Positions 22,477-34,025 of a stretch of DNA of 64,000 nt are shown here, piece after piece. The position numbers were made by a program, and so were the translations under genes. Position 1 is the stretch's first letter; every line of letters starts with the position of its first letter. The DNA comes from Bombyx mori (Eukaryota; Arthropoda; Insecta; Lepidoptera; Bombycidae). The notes beneath the pieces were generated by a model. It was not told the DNA's origin. It made no database searches and saw only the letters and a list, made by a program, of their open reading frames with translations. The stretch is from contig NC_085126.1 of assembly GCF_030269925.1 (NCBI RefSeq), forward strand, positions 5,458,501-5,522,500, given 5' to 3'.

Positions 22477-22707
22477 AAGAATATTAAACAAGGGGAATCT
22501 TTTTTTTTATTGGCTGGTGATGATTCGAGAATTTATTTTTCAGCTAAAATAATCCGAGACTAGTTACAAAAGTCATTGACCTACGCCAAAAGAATAACAT
22601 ACATTTCGCGAGTATGTCTGATATTCTCTCTGTGAACAAATTGAAGTCACATTCTTCACGATATGAATAGAACACAACGCATATCTATACTAATATTCTA
22701 TACTAAT

Positions 22708-22978
22708 CTATACTTATAATATTATAAAGAGGAAAGATTTGTTTGTTTGTTTGTTTGTATTGAATAAGCTCCGAAATTACTGAACCGATTTAAAAAAATC
22801 TTTCAGGATTGGAAAGCTACGCTATCTCCGGGTGACATAGGCTATAATTATTATATTTCCAAAAAAATTAGGGATACTTACTGAAACTCCAATAATGTAA
22901 CCCAATGTGTAAAAAAATTACCTAAAATTCTTTACATCGCGTCGCTATTTCCCAAGCGAAGCCGGGGCGGGCCGCTAG
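22708..22978 (-). repeat. Family-D-like LINE 3' end
   Basis: Antisense copy: tail ATAATATTATAAAGAGGAAAG, (GTTT)n, CCGAAATTACTGAACCGATTT and head CGGGGCGGGCCGCTAGTA. Confidence 0.7.
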
Positions 22979-23195
22979 TATTATATAAATCTACAATGGT
23001 TTTTACGGATGTTCCGTTATAACTACTGAACCATGCATCCGATTGACTTGAAACTTGGTATCCATGTAGAAAATACATGTACCTAATGGATAGGTTAATA
23101 TTTATATGAGTGTTGAACTCCCTGATGATAATGACAATAAATAATAATGTTAATTTTAAATGACCAGCGAAGCGGGCGATTACGGCTAGTCGTTT
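22979..23195 (+). repeat. Family-F dispersed repeat
   Basis: TATAAATCTACAATGGTTTT..GGATGTTCCGTTATAACTAC..CATCCGATTGACTTGAAACT to CAGCGAAGCGGGCGATTACGG. It matches 25806-26062 closely and directly abuts the preceding repeat at the CTAGTAT junction. Confidence 0.75.
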
Positions 23196-23918
23196 ACTAA
23201 CAATAGACATTATTTTCGAGTTTTGTTAGAATAAAACCAACTGTATCAATGTTTAGAGTGAAAACAGAACAAAGCGATTAGAAGCGAGACAGATGGAATA
23301 TCAGACATTTTTAGGATTATAGTCTACCGATTCATGTTTAGTGAGAGAGAGGGATAGAGAATGTCTAGAGAAAGTTCGTAATGAAAACATCTTGTGATAG
23401 AATATCAATTCAAAGTAATAAGGTTATAAATTGTGAAAATGTTTAATTAAGCTAAAATTAATCTTGATCGGCCATTAATGAAGGGAGCAGTAGACAATGA
23501 GTTGGAATGATTTTTTTATCAGATTTGATTTAGATTTAACTTTGCATATTTTTGTGACTTTTCATTCAGCATTTACATTTCGATATCTTATAATACTCTG
23601 GGTGTTGATTTAATAGTTGATCATTGTTTCTAAAAATTACTAATTAAACATAAGGTTCGCAATTACATATACATATTAAAATCATTTGACATTATGCCGT
23701 TGTTTTTATATGTCATAAAACTGTATATTATACTAGTAGTTTCTTCATACAAGCTTTGCCTTTCCTATTGCTGATGTAGCTATTATCCTTATCCTATTTC
23801 GGAATATCTATGTTCACATATAAAACAAATATTGCTATTAGTATTTTCATCGACTTCGAAAACTGAAACGTTATTTAACTCAGTATTTCCATATGTCATT
23901 GACATAATCCAATCGTTC
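23196..23918. other. AT-rich stretch, no gene seen
   Basis: No repeat family or exon recognised; only a GAGAGAGAGGGATAGAGA purine run near 23341. Confidence 0.35.
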
Positions 23919-23926
23919 ATCTAGAC

Positions 23927-24285
23927 CAGTGATTCTCAACCACTGTTCCGCGACACTTTTGTGTGCCGCGAAATTTCAAAAGTGTGCCGCCAAATTTTGC
24001 CAATATATAATGATGTTAATATTATCAAATTATATCAAATAATTTTTTTTTATTATTAGCTTGTAATTAATCCCTTTTTAAACGTTTAAATATTATTAAA
24101 GCATATATTAGTTTATTTCGTATATTTAATGGTTTTTATAAACGTTTTATGCAGTGTTTTAGAAAGTAAATAGTTTAAATCTTTTTCTTTGTGTGCCGCC
24201 AAATTTTAAAATCGTTTAATGTGTGCCGCCAAATTTTAAAATCGTTAAATATGTGCCGCAACAAATAAAAGGTTGAGAATCACTG
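23927..24285. mobile_element. hAT-like MITE, 359 bp
   Basis: The termini CAGTGATTCTCAACC and GGTTGAGAATCACTG are a perfect 15-bp inverted repeat of the hAT type. The 8-bp flanks ATCTAGAC and ATCTAGTG agree at six positions, consistent with an aged 8-bp duplication. The right half holds repeats of GTGTGCCGCCAAATTTTAAA. There is no transposase, so it is non-autonomous. Confidence 0.85.
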
Positions 24286-24378
24286 ATCTAGTGTATTTGA
24301 AATTTGCACGACGAAGAATATGTCATAGCGCGAAAGGCACAATAATAATTGTCGTCTTACCGATATTATCAGCAATGT

Positions 24379-24680
24379 ATCTTCTATATATATAAAAATG
24401 AATTGCTGTTCGTTTGTCTCGCTAAAACTCGAGAACAGCTCGACCGATTTGGCTAATTTTGGTCTTGAATTATTTGTGGAGGTCCAGAGAAGGTTTAAAA
24501 GGTAGATAAATATGAAAATACTCGGTATTAAATAACAATAACAATTTTGTTTTTCCTTTGATGTGTCTCCCGTCGGACGAATTATTTTGTTTGTTTTAAG
24601 TTTATTTTATACAAAAGCTTGGGTCCTTTATTAAAATTTATCAATTGAGGCACTACGAAGTCTACACCGGGTCCGCTAGT
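24379..24680 (-). repeat. Family-C LINE-type 3' end
   Basis: Antisense: TCTATATATATAAAAATGAA, CTCGAGAACAGCTCGACCG, GTCTCCCGTCGGACGAATT and GGTCCGCTAGTTATAAAT. MITE copy 2 is inserted right after its head. Confidence 0.8.
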
Positions 24681-24691
24681 TATAAATATAT

Positions 24692-24967
24692 GAGTCGTCT
24701 ATTATCAAAGGTGGCAATCTGTGCATTTGGACAAAAAAATGTTATTGATATGTCAATACAGATTGATTTGAATATAATCGTCTCCTTCAAAGAATACGGT
24801 TCAAAACCTGCATTAAATAAAGGTTAATAGTTAACCTGTTATTTATCTAAGATGTCGTTCAGAAGAGTTTTGTGACTGCCAATGGAATACAAAGTCAATA
24901 ATTTGTTTTTCTGATTTACCAATAATTGTCCAAAAGTCACATTGCCGCCTTTGATAATAGTCGACTC
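24692..24967 (+). mobile_element. 276-bp MITE copy 2, 4-bp TSD ATAT
   Basis: It starts GAGTCGTCTATTATCAAAG and ends CTTTGATAATAGTCGACTC, with ATAT on both sides (24688-24691, 24968-24971). Inverted similarity reaches ~40 bp inwards with a few mismatches. A 60-codon frame across it has no transposase signature. Confidence 0.88.
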
Positions 24968-24971
24968 ATAT

Positions 24972-25805
24972 ATACAAAAGTCGACCATGCCTCAGTGAGT
25001 GAGTACCAATGTTAATAAATTTGTGTTTACTAATCATTGAACTTGAAATAGTTTTCTCCTAATATGTGTTCAATGAGCACTGGGTGTCTGTTCATTTTCG
25101 AGCTAGGGCCATTGACATCGCAATGTGAATACCGCCACCAAGCTTGAGATGTGAAGTATCAACTGCATTTCAATGATCCCGGTCTTTAATACTCCGCTAT
25201 ATATTATAACTTAGCAGGGTACTGGCTCGTGCGGATTCTGAATCCACTCTATGACTAGTCATTATACTTCAAACTTTTCGAATATTTATTTTCTCTTTGC
25301 ACGCAATGTAAAACAAATGAAATTCAATTCATGTCAACGACTGGGTGATCCTAACTTAACATAATATTCAATTTAAATTAGGGTATTACAGATTGTTAAC
25401 AGTTTTGACTCTTATTCGCTTGATACACAATTGATATTTGACAAGCAATGTGTGTGTGTGTGTGTGTATCTTTACCACGATACGAGTCTATTTGCCTCGC
25501 GTTCATAGACTAAACTAAGACTCGTTAAAGGCGCCAGCGCGGGCCATGCCAAAACGTATGATTCATCGAGAGTTTAATAATATTGGGAAGTCTTCAACGA
25601 TTTGTGTATGTCGACGAATTTTTAGTTCACTGTATTTTTTTTTAAATAACAATTCCAAATTGGATCACAGAAAATGAATTCACGACATTTCGTGAATTCA
25701 TTTTCTGTGCATTCACAAACCTCAGCTCAATGATACGCTAATCTAAGGAAAGGAAACGGGTCACCGAGTTTGAACCATTGGGTTCTATTAAATATTTAAC
25801 AAACC
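24972..25805. other. AT-rich stretch with traces of old Bm1
   Basis: GGGCCATTGACATCGCAATGTG...CACCAAGCTTGAGATGTGAAG at 25105-25160 looks like a very old antisense Bm1 body. A (TG)n run lies at 25450-25468. TTCACGACATTTCGTGAA with flanking GAAAATGAATTC/GAATTCATTTTC at 25668-25708 forms a ~20-bp arm palindrome. No gene seen. Confidence 0.4.
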
Positions 25806-26062
25806 TTATCTATACTAATATATAAATCTACAGCGGTTTTACGGATGTTCCGTTATAACTACTGAACCGTGCATCCGATTGACTTGAAACTTGGCATCCA
25901 TGTAGAAAATACATGTACTTAATGGATAGGCTACTATTTATGTGAGTGTTGGACTGCCTACACCAGTTGCGGGGACGTTAATGATGAGAATCTTTGTGGG
26001 GGTGAGAAATAAATAATGTTAATTTTAAATGCCCAGCGAATCGGACGGGTACAGCTAGTAGA
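25806..26062 (+). repeat. Family-F dispersed repeat
   Basis: Same element as at 22979 (CTACAGCGGTTTTACGGATG, CCGTGCATCCGATTGACTTG, CCCAGCGAATCGGACGGG), with a longer middle section. It ends GTACAGCTAGTAGAC. Confidence 0.75.
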
Positions 26063-26084
26063 CTATACAGTCACATAAGCTTCA

Positions 26085-26195
26085 ATTAAATCCTATAACA
26101 GCTGTCCCGTAGTTCAAACAGGAATGCATCATCGCTTTGCGGTAGAAATAGGCAGGGTGGTACCTATCCGTGTGGGCTCACTACATGCCTGTTCA
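26085..26195 (-). repeat. Old Bm1 fragment
   Basis: Antisense match with many changes: AACAGCTGTCCCGTAGTTC, AGAAATAGGCAGGGTGGTAC, TATCCGTGTGGGCTCAC. Confidence 0.55.
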
Positions 26196-26199
26196 CGCA

Positions 26200-27750
26200 A
26201 ATTCACATGTAATTATTACTCTGTAAAAACGAAATTGTTTATCTGTATTAGGTCAGTACGAAGCCGTAATAATCTGTGTTAATGTTCGGTTTTACCATTC
26301 ACTACTCTGTTCGCTCTCTGCCCAAGCGCCTCTCACGCGAACGGACGCGTCTTCAGTACTCTTCAATCAGACTTGAGTATAATTAAATGTTCTAATTCAG
26401 ACAAAATACAATTGTTCATAAGAAGTCAGTGCTTTTATTACTCAGACTATCAGTACGCTGCATGCGATCCAGCCGAGCCCGTCTGGTGGCCCATGAAATT
26501 CAGTAACCATGCTCATTCGACCGCCATATTCAACAATGCCTTACCAGTTGTAATTACGCAAGAATTACACGGAATGAATTTTCAAACAGTAAAACACGAC
26601 AGATTTGCATCTTATTTTAGTTTCAAGGGCAGGATATCCCTCAATTTCTATCCATTGTTACACCCGAATTTGTGAGCTCCAAATTCAAAATCACAGCCGT
26701 TACGCCAGGCGGCCATTACGCAATAACGTCGAGAACATTCTATATTCATGAAGGACGGTATCTAATTATTCATAAACGTGATCGGAGTGTAGACGGCTAC
26801 TTAATTACATCTAATGAAGTTTTATATTCATTTTTACATGAAGAAAATTAATATATTAACGAAACGGGTGTTATAACGCTCGGTTATGGTCGAAAGGTCG
26901 GATTTAATCATTCATAAACGTACTATTAATTGATAACATTTATACGAACACAAATCTCGTGTTTTTTTTTATCAAATAATGTCTCTTTCAATAATAATTA
27001 ATAAAGTATCAAAGTGTGTGTTTAAAGTATCAAAATGAGTGAGTCGGTGTCATTTCAGTGTCGATGTCTGTTAAACTATGACTCCTCTCCTCCTCGCGTC
27101 ATTTTCTCGCTGCTTTGGGACGTGAGCGTGACCATCATATTTCGACAGGATTTTACTCCTTGTAATTGTCCCTCCAGCGCCGCCGATCATTGGCCACATG
27201 AAGGACTTCGTGGAATGGGATCTTCCTGTTCTATGAGAACAAAAGACTGTTATACATATGAGGCTGTCAGCGCAAAAGTGGCCTAAGTTTACCTGAGCCT
27301 ACTATAGTAAGTATGGAGACAATGAGGTCTGAATTTACTTTTACACTGCCTCATAGGCAAAAACAAAACGCGCAGAAATAATGTTGACAAATCCATCTGC
27401 TATCTATGGGGCCAAACTAGGGATAAGCCGGTTTTACATCATTTATTATTTTTAAAATAAATTGAAATATAGTAGAACCACGGATATGAAAAAATGTAGG
27501 ATAGGCCACTTTTACGCTGACGGCCTGATATATGCTTGCATACGGTCGAAAGTAAACACATAACAATCCGAAACAGGGCAAACCTGTTCGTGACACGATT
27601 TTTTTTGCCCAACCAAATCCACGACTCTTAGCCCGGTTACTTCTAACTACATACTAACCTTCCACAGAGTCATTCAACCAAAAAAACCCTTCTTCTTTAC
27701 ATGCAAATAAAGCTATGAAATATAGTGTTCTTATCAAACTAAGGACCTCT
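26200..27750. other. Unannotated stretch with promoter-like patch at 26290-26370
   Basis: The patch CTGTTCGCTCTCTGCCCAAGC...CGAACGGACGCGTCTTCAGTAC is CpG-rich and contains an arthropod initiator-like TCAGT; this is weak. The 100-codon frame at 26373 and the 83-codon frame at 27035 show no family features or splice sites I trust. Confidence 0.3.
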
Positions 27751-27753
27751 ACA

Positions 27754-27912
27754 TTTTTTTATTGCTCTATGTTGCAGACGCGTTTAAGGCCTATCTGGTG
27801 TTAAATTGTGACGGAAGCCCATAGACGTCACAACGTAAATGCAACCTTGAATCATGATTTCAGAGTCTCAATTCTATTGCATATCGTCTGATCCATCCTT
27901 CAAACCGGAACG
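27754..27912 (-). repeat. Diverged Bm1 fragment
   Basis: Antisense Bm1-like order: TTTTTTATTGCTCTATG, CTATCTGGTGTTAA, AAGCCCATAGACGTC, CAACGTAAATGCAACC, TCCTTCAAACCGGAACG. It faces the younger sense copy at 28003. Confidence 0.65.
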
Positions 27913-28002
27913 ACACCAACCAGTCCAATGCCAGAATAGATAGATTGATATTCGTTTTTTTTTTAAATCATTTAAATTACATTCAAAATTACATCTCTTG
28001 TT

Positions 28003-28294
28003 TACTGGTGGTAGGACCTCTTGTTTACGGTGGTAGAACCTCTTGTTTACTGGTGGTAGGACCTCTTGTGAGTCCGCATGGGTAGGTACCACCACCCCGC
28101 CTATTTTTGCAGTGAAGCAGTAATGCGTTTCGGTTTGAAGGGTGGGGCAGCCGTTGTGACTATACTGAGACCTTAGAACTCATATCTCAAGGTGGGCGTA
28201 GGCATTTACGTTGTAGATGTCTATGGGCTTCAGTAACCACTTCACACCAGGTGGGCTGTGAGCTCGTCCACCCATCTAAGCAATAAAAAAAAAG
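28003..28294 (+). repeat. Bm1 SINE with triplicated 5' motif
   Basis: Sense body from GGTGGTAGGACCTCTTG to CACCCATCTAAGCAATAAAAA. The 5' edge carries three tandem copies of a ~22-23-bp unit (TTTACTGGTGGTAGGACCTC) before the sequence proceeds to TGAGTCCGC. The tRNA-like head is absent. Confidence 0.9.
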
Positions 28295-28299
28295 ACCAT

Positions 28300-28750
28300 T
28301 CGTCTCTTTCATTGAGACCGACTAGGAAAGCGGCTGTACATAGCTTACTTACATACATCGCCGTGGGTTATATCATATCTACACAACGAATTCTGTCAAC
28401 TACTCAATCAACGCCTACACAACACCTCAATTAAGATATGATATGAAAACGTAGTAATAAACTTGACTTAATCAAAACTAATTTTACGGCTTAGGTTTTT
28501 TTCTGTTGCCTTTATTAATATTTACGACGTTTGTATTATGATATATTTCGTCATTATATACCTATAATAGTCCTTGACCACGTTAAAACTTTAAAGTGTT
28601 CTAAATATCGGAAATATTATAATGGCAACTCACAAAAAAAAAAACGTAAGATTAAGTCGTAAAATTAGTAATAGGTCTACGGGACGCGAAAACTGAAGTA
28701 AGCTATGAAAAATTCGATAAAACTGCTATGTAAAATCTAATTTTATGGTG
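28300..28750. other. AT-rich stretch, no gene seen
   Basis: Neither an exon nor a repeat family was recognised. Confidence 0.35.
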
Positions 28751-28751
28751 T

Positions 28752-28961
28752 ACTAGCGACCCGCCCTCGCTTCGCTTCGGAAACTGTAATTTATTATTGA
28801 TTTCTCCACTATTTAATGGATGTTATTATACATATAAACCTTCCTCTTCAATCACTCTATCTATTAAAAAAAAACGCATCAAAATCCGTTGCGTAGTTTT
28901 AAAGATTTAAGCATACATAGGGACAGAGAAAGCGACTTTGTTTTATACTATGTAGTGATTT
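28752..28961 (+). repeat. Family-D LINE-type 3' end
   Basis: ACTAGCGACCCGCCCTCGCT to TATACTATGTAGTGATTT; the same subfamily as 10178-10402 in opposite orientation. Confidence 0.75.
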
Positions 28962-28970
28962 ATAAAAACT

Positions 28971-29398
28971 AGTGGTCCCGCAGTAGTCGGAATTCGACTA
29001 TAATTATTAATTGAATTTATAAGTTTGAACATCATGGTTCTATTCTCAAAGACTAATTATATTTCTATAATCACAGATTTCGCCAAGAATACGCTATAAA
29101 CAAATAGTATTAAAAACAAAGAATACTAGTCTATTCTCAATTTAACCACAGACTTTAAGCAATAAGGAAAGTTTGACAATAAACAAAAGACTATAAATGC
29201 GTCTGTGTGTGTCAAATACATGGTAGTGTAATGTTTTTGTATTAATTTAATGTATTGTTTAGGCATAATTAAAAAAAATATTAGCATTCTGCACTACTTC
29301 TCTATATACTCTATAAGTGTAGGAAATTTTATAATTCTCCGTCCGCGCAATTTTCGTAAAAAGGGGTATAATGTTTTTACTTCACGTATTAATATATA
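28971..29398 (+). repeat. Family-E dispersed repeat
   Basis: ACTAGTGGTCCCGCAGTAGTC to TTCACGTATTAATATATAAA. It is about as long as the copies at 3743 and 51840 and is more diverged. Confidence 0.78.
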
Positions 29399-29399
29399 A

Positions 29400-31460
29400 A
29401 CACCAAATCCAACTAAGATGGTCTCATGTGTTTGTTTACGCATATGGGCAACATATGCGATATGAACATGCCTCTTGATAAAAGAGTGAAAGATCTCATA
29501 CCTCTTTAAACGTGTTTAATTCAGACCACGGGGTTCGCGGGTACTCAGGATTATTGGACTAACTGACCGCGGTAGCGATGAATTGAAAATGTGATAATAT
29601 TAACTTAGATAATGAAACCGACAACTTTTCATGCTTTTTTTAAGTGTTATAATACAAGACTGCGAAAGTCACTTAAAAAGCCATTAGTTTTCATTCAAGA
29701 AATACTAATAAGAAACGATTTACAAATGTTCTAAAGAATTAACATACGATCTACCTTTTATGGGATCGTGGCGATAATTACATAATATAGGGCTTAAAGT
29801 CGGAGTTTATATTCCACCCACCCACTTGAATTACAAAACGCAGCTTTGTTGCAAGCAGTCATCGAGATATTATGTACTACGTACTGCAGTATGTTTTAAT
29901 AAATACTTATAGTATGTAGCTTAGTTTACTATAATAGTATATTATAATAATATATCGAGGTGTGAACGGTTATTAGTTGCTAAAAGTGCATTTTATTTGG
30001 TATTAGCATGAACAGTTCGATGATTTTAATTGAACATCAATTAAGTTTACTGCATCCGAATAGCTTTTCTAAATGGTTTAACTTTCTAAATGGCTTTCCT
30101 GTACAGTTGCAAAAATTTCGCCAAAACCAAATAGCCTTTCACTCCGCGATATAGTATATTTAATTTAATATGATAAGTTTTATTTGTATCACTAATTGGA
30201 TAGTTTTAGAGAAGAAGGAATACTTATTGTCCAAAAAATATATATTATAAAATATATAGTAAATATCTTTTGTCCCAACTGGATTTACAAACCATTGATC
30301 AGTAAAACTTACTAGTCTTGAGAAATCGAAGTCAATTCTAAACTACATTGAAACAACGACTATTTTGCCATCGCTGTTAATATAGTGAAGTGCAATGTCA
30401 TCTGCTGTGGACTCAATATTGTACTTAAGCAATATCAGGCAAATGGTTTGACGATGTTATTTCTATAGCCTGAAAGTTGTTCTTGACCATTAAATAATGG
30501 AATGGTTGGAATGTGAAAACATCAGTTAAACATTAACCTACATTTATTATGTTTCAAACAAAACAATAGTACATTGTGTAAAATTTTACACGCGGGAGGA
30601 AATGTCATGTACCCATATGTACTCATAAAAAAACGATTTAATTGTTTTTTAATTTTTAAATAAACTACTACTAATTGAATAAGAACTGTCTGATGAACTC
30701 ATCTTTGTTTAATACTTCACTATTCAATTTTATTGCCTTTTGTTTATTTCACTTTTACACTAAACACAATATTGCAAATTACCCGAGCACAACAATGGCG
30801 GAGAATTTTAGGTGCGTGAGAGCAGACGTAGACACTAACGCGCATGCGCACTTGTATCCAGGGAGAAAAATGTACACTTTCTTCCCTGTATAGTGGGACG
30901 AAAACCGAACTTTCGGCGTAGGTAGGAGAAAAAATAAGATGTTCCTGTAAGTGTAAGGCACGAGTCAATGATAATAATGTAAGATTATTGAAGTCGTATA
31001 CAAATCCTTTCGACGACCGATAATGATAATGATATTGACCGATAATATTTACAATCACTTCAGTATGTATTGGTGAACGGTTTAACGATTTATTGTGGGC
31101 GGGTTTTTGTGACATTGACGTGAATCCAATACACATCGCGTTTCGATAAAGGACTCTTTTTCCACCATTCAAGCTTTGATTTGAAATAATTGTTTCTGAA
31201 GGGAGTTAGGCCACGGTAGATATTTTCGACTTAAAAAAAAATAACAAATAATTTAATCATGCTAACGATACCTATAAACAAATGTTGCATATATTAGGTA
31301 AATACTTTAGGAGTGACAGTGTGTTAATAAAAATATCCCCTCGCTAAATGATTTTCCTTGCTTTGCTTTCCTTGCACGAACGTTGGTAACCCGCGAAATC
31401 ATAAAAACAAAAACCCTTAATAGACACGTTTTTTTTAAATATTAGACCTATAGATAAGAA
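29400..31460. other. AT-rich stretch, no confident gene
   Basis: A short frame from ATGGCGGAGAATTTTAGG (30795) runs 33 codons, and the overlapping minus-strand 142-codon frame has no recognisable domain. AATGGCGG at 30793 resembles a YY1-type core, which is weak evidence for a promoter. Otherwise unremarkable. Confidence 0.3.
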
Positions 31461-31462
31461 CA

Positions 31463-31899
31463 AGTCGTTGTGGCCTAAAGGATAAGACGTCCGGTGTATT
31501 CGTATGTAGCGATGCACCGGTGTTCGAATCCCGCAGGCGTGTACCAATTTTTCTAATGAAATACGTACTCAACAAATGTTCACGATTGACTTCCACGGTG
31601 AAGGAATAACATCGTGCAATAAAAATCAAACCCGCAAAATTATAATTTGCGTAATCACTGGTGGTAGGACCTCTTGGGAGTCCGCGCGGGTGGGTACCAC
31701 CACCCTGCCTATTTCCGCCGTGAAGCAGTAATGCGTTTCGGTTCGAAGGGTGGGGTAGCCGTTGTAACTATACTGAGATCTTAGAACTTATATCTCGAGG
31801 TAAGTTGCGCATTTACGTTGTAGATGTCTATGGGCTCCAGTAACCACTTAACACCAGGTGGGCTGTGAGCTCGTCCATCCATCTAAGCAATAAAAAAAA
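31463..31899 (+). repeat. Bm1 SINE, full length
   Basis: The tRNA-like head GTCGTTGTGGCCTAAAGGAT (box A region) and GGTGTTCGAATCCCGC (box B) is followed by the linker, the body GGTGGTAGGACCTCTTGGGAG and the tail CATCTAAGCAATAAAAAAAA. Bm1 would be transcribed by RNA polymerase III from the internal boxes and mobilised in trans by a LINE. Confidence 0.93.
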
Positions 31900-32246
31900 C
31901 GCGATGATGAATAAACCAATACAAACTTATTCGCATTCTATAGTATACAAGCTGTTTTATAAAGGCGCGTTCGCATAGCGCTAGTGCGGAACCTTTATGG
32001 TAACCCAAAAGATCTCGACTACACATAACGCCCACCGACTACCCACCCACAGATGTGAGTTGCATGAAACGAAGATTATGTCGAATTTGAATACGATGAA
32101 TGAAATCTCGCGGATTACAATACGTTTGGTCCAGTTTTGAAAGCTTTCACAACCGACAACGCGTTTTATGAAGATAAAAACTGTAATCCCTGTTTGTTTG
32201 CGTATTTTTTTGCTCAACTCTGATTTTTAATATTAATATATATATT

Positions 32247-32445
32247 TTTTTTTTATTGCTTGGATTTTTTTATTGCTTAAGTCCCAATATAGTTACAACG
32301 GAAGCCCCACCGTTCAAACCGAAACGCATTACTGCTTCACGGCAGAAATAGGCGGGGTGGTGGTGCCTATCCGTGCGGACTCACAAGAGGTCCTACCACC
32401 AGTACAAGAGGTCATACCTCCAGTACAAGAGGTCCTACAACCAGT
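32247..32445 (-). repeat. Bm1 SINE with internal deletion and triplicated motif
   Basis: Antisense: two stacked tails (TTTTTATTGCTTGGA and TTTTTATTGCTTAAG), then a jump that omits ~100 bp of the body to TCCCAATATAGTTACAACGG. The 5' edge has three tandem ~21-bp copies of AGTACAAGAGGTCCTACCAC, at the same place as the triplication at 28003. Confidence 0.85.
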
Positions 32446-32474
32446 GAAGTAATATAAGTATGCAATTAAGAATA

Positions 32475-32640
32475 CAATTTAAGACGCCCTCAGGCTGGGT
32501 GGAGTATTGATCAATGCAGGGTGGCTGGTAAGAGCTGGATAAGAGAAGCCGGGGATCGTGCAGTGGCATCAAAATGGAGAGTCCTGGATGCTTATCTCCA
32601 GCAGTGGACTGCTATAGGCTAATAATGATGATAACAAAGC
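32475..32640 (+). pseudogene. RTE-type LINE ORF2 C-terminus, decayed
   Basis: GTGGCTGGTAAGAGCTGGAT...CAGCAGTGGACTGCTATAGG corresponds to the R-x-A-G-x-x-W...A-x-D-R...QQWT-x-IG ending of RTE-like ORF2, with a (TAATGATGAT) tail. Frameshifts are present. The match is from motif memory. Confidence 0.6.
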
Positions 32641-32929
32641 AACTTCATCAACCTTTTATGAGCTACCATCACTACACTACTTCCTCATAAATTCGTCCGT
32701 ATTATTGGTATGCTTATTTTCCACCGAACCCGAGAAGTATTCAGTTGTTAAGTCAGACAACTAAATGTAAGTAAAACCTGCGTTACGATCGAAATTGCAG
32801 ATAAGCTTATTCCAATATATTTCAAACTTCGATTCCGTGAGCCAATATTGGCGGCAACATTCACGCTACCATGTTTAAGGGCTTCTCTGACCACGTAACC
32901 TCGATAATGATGTGATTTCGTACGAAATA

Positions 32930-33199
32930 AATATAATAATAAATATAATAAATATTTGCTAACAATCACGCCACGTTAACTGGTCCCGTGGTAAGTTCGT
33001 AAAGAACTTGTGTTACAGGTACCAGATAACGGAAATTAATGTAAGATTTTTATTATACACATACATATATTTAATATACATCCATAACCCTGGAAAAGAC
33101 ATTTTATATTTATCATACAAAATCTTCCCTTGGCGGGATTCGAACCCGCGACCCTTGTGTAGTGACCATGTCACTTACCACTATACCAGACGGCCGTTT
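32930..33199 (-). repeat. Second tRNA-derived SINE family, minus copy
   Basis: The reverse complement carries a tRNA-like head with GGCCGTCTGGTATAGTGGTA and GGTCGCGGGTTCGAATCCCG (intact box B), then CCAGGGTTATGG and GTTCTTTACGAACTTACCAC, and a TATAATAAATAT tail. It is better preserved than the 12808 copy. Confidence 0.75.
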
Positions 33200-34019
33200 A
33201 GACTCTACTGTAACGATATAACCAAAGCATCCTAATATTATCAAAATTTCGTCCATTGAGACGTTATCGTTCACATCGAACAACAAACTGTAACAGGTAA
33301 AGAGATAAACAAAAAAAACTGGTTTATCCATCGTCAGGATTGCCTGCCACAAGAAATATTAATTAATTTAACTGACAAACAGGTGTTATGTGAAAGTGGA
33401 AAACAACCGGCCGGTCCGCAGAACCGAGTGAAAGATAACCGAAAGTTTATTTGAAGAAAGCGAAGTGAGGTTAAGTGGTTATTACTGTATATTTTATTTT
33501 CGTAAACGGGCGCGGACGAGGGCCAGGAGCCCACCCGGTTTCAAGTGCCGAAGCCCATAAATCAAATCGACACATGATAAAACCAAAAGACCTTAACGGG
33601 CACTTTCAATTAGTCACTGCTTTACCACAAAACCGGAGTATAGTTTCACTACTGATTATATTAGGCAAGAATATCAGAGCCAGCTTTTTACCAAGAACAT
33701 GTGCATACAACATAGACACCAGACCGTAATTCGTCAAAGAAAATAACACTCTATTATTATTAGTTCACTGTCTCAAACTCGAATTTTAACTCGCGACTGC
33801 TTCGTGACAAAACTGGGCAGGAAATAATAAATTTTAGATATAATGATTCTAAAAATACATAAAACGTAGCTGTTGTATATAATTTGCAAGACAAATATTA
33901 ATTCAAGTTATAAATGCAATAATTACAGGTATATTGGAATTATGTTTTAAAACGGCCTAAAAGTTTTACCAACTATTTTAATCTATGGTGTTAAATGAAT
34001 TTCATGTTAAATTTTGAAG
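33200..34019. other. Intron-like sequence, no gene seen
   Basis: It is immediately downstream of the minus-strand exon. No exon or repeat recognised; the 84-codon frame at 33475 is unsupported. Confidence 0.35.
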
Positions 34020-34025
34020 ACTCAC

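Noticed and set aside
30744..31172. 142-codon minus-strand frame
   Set aside because: No domain, no convincing splice sites, and an overlapping plus-strand frame; likely chance.
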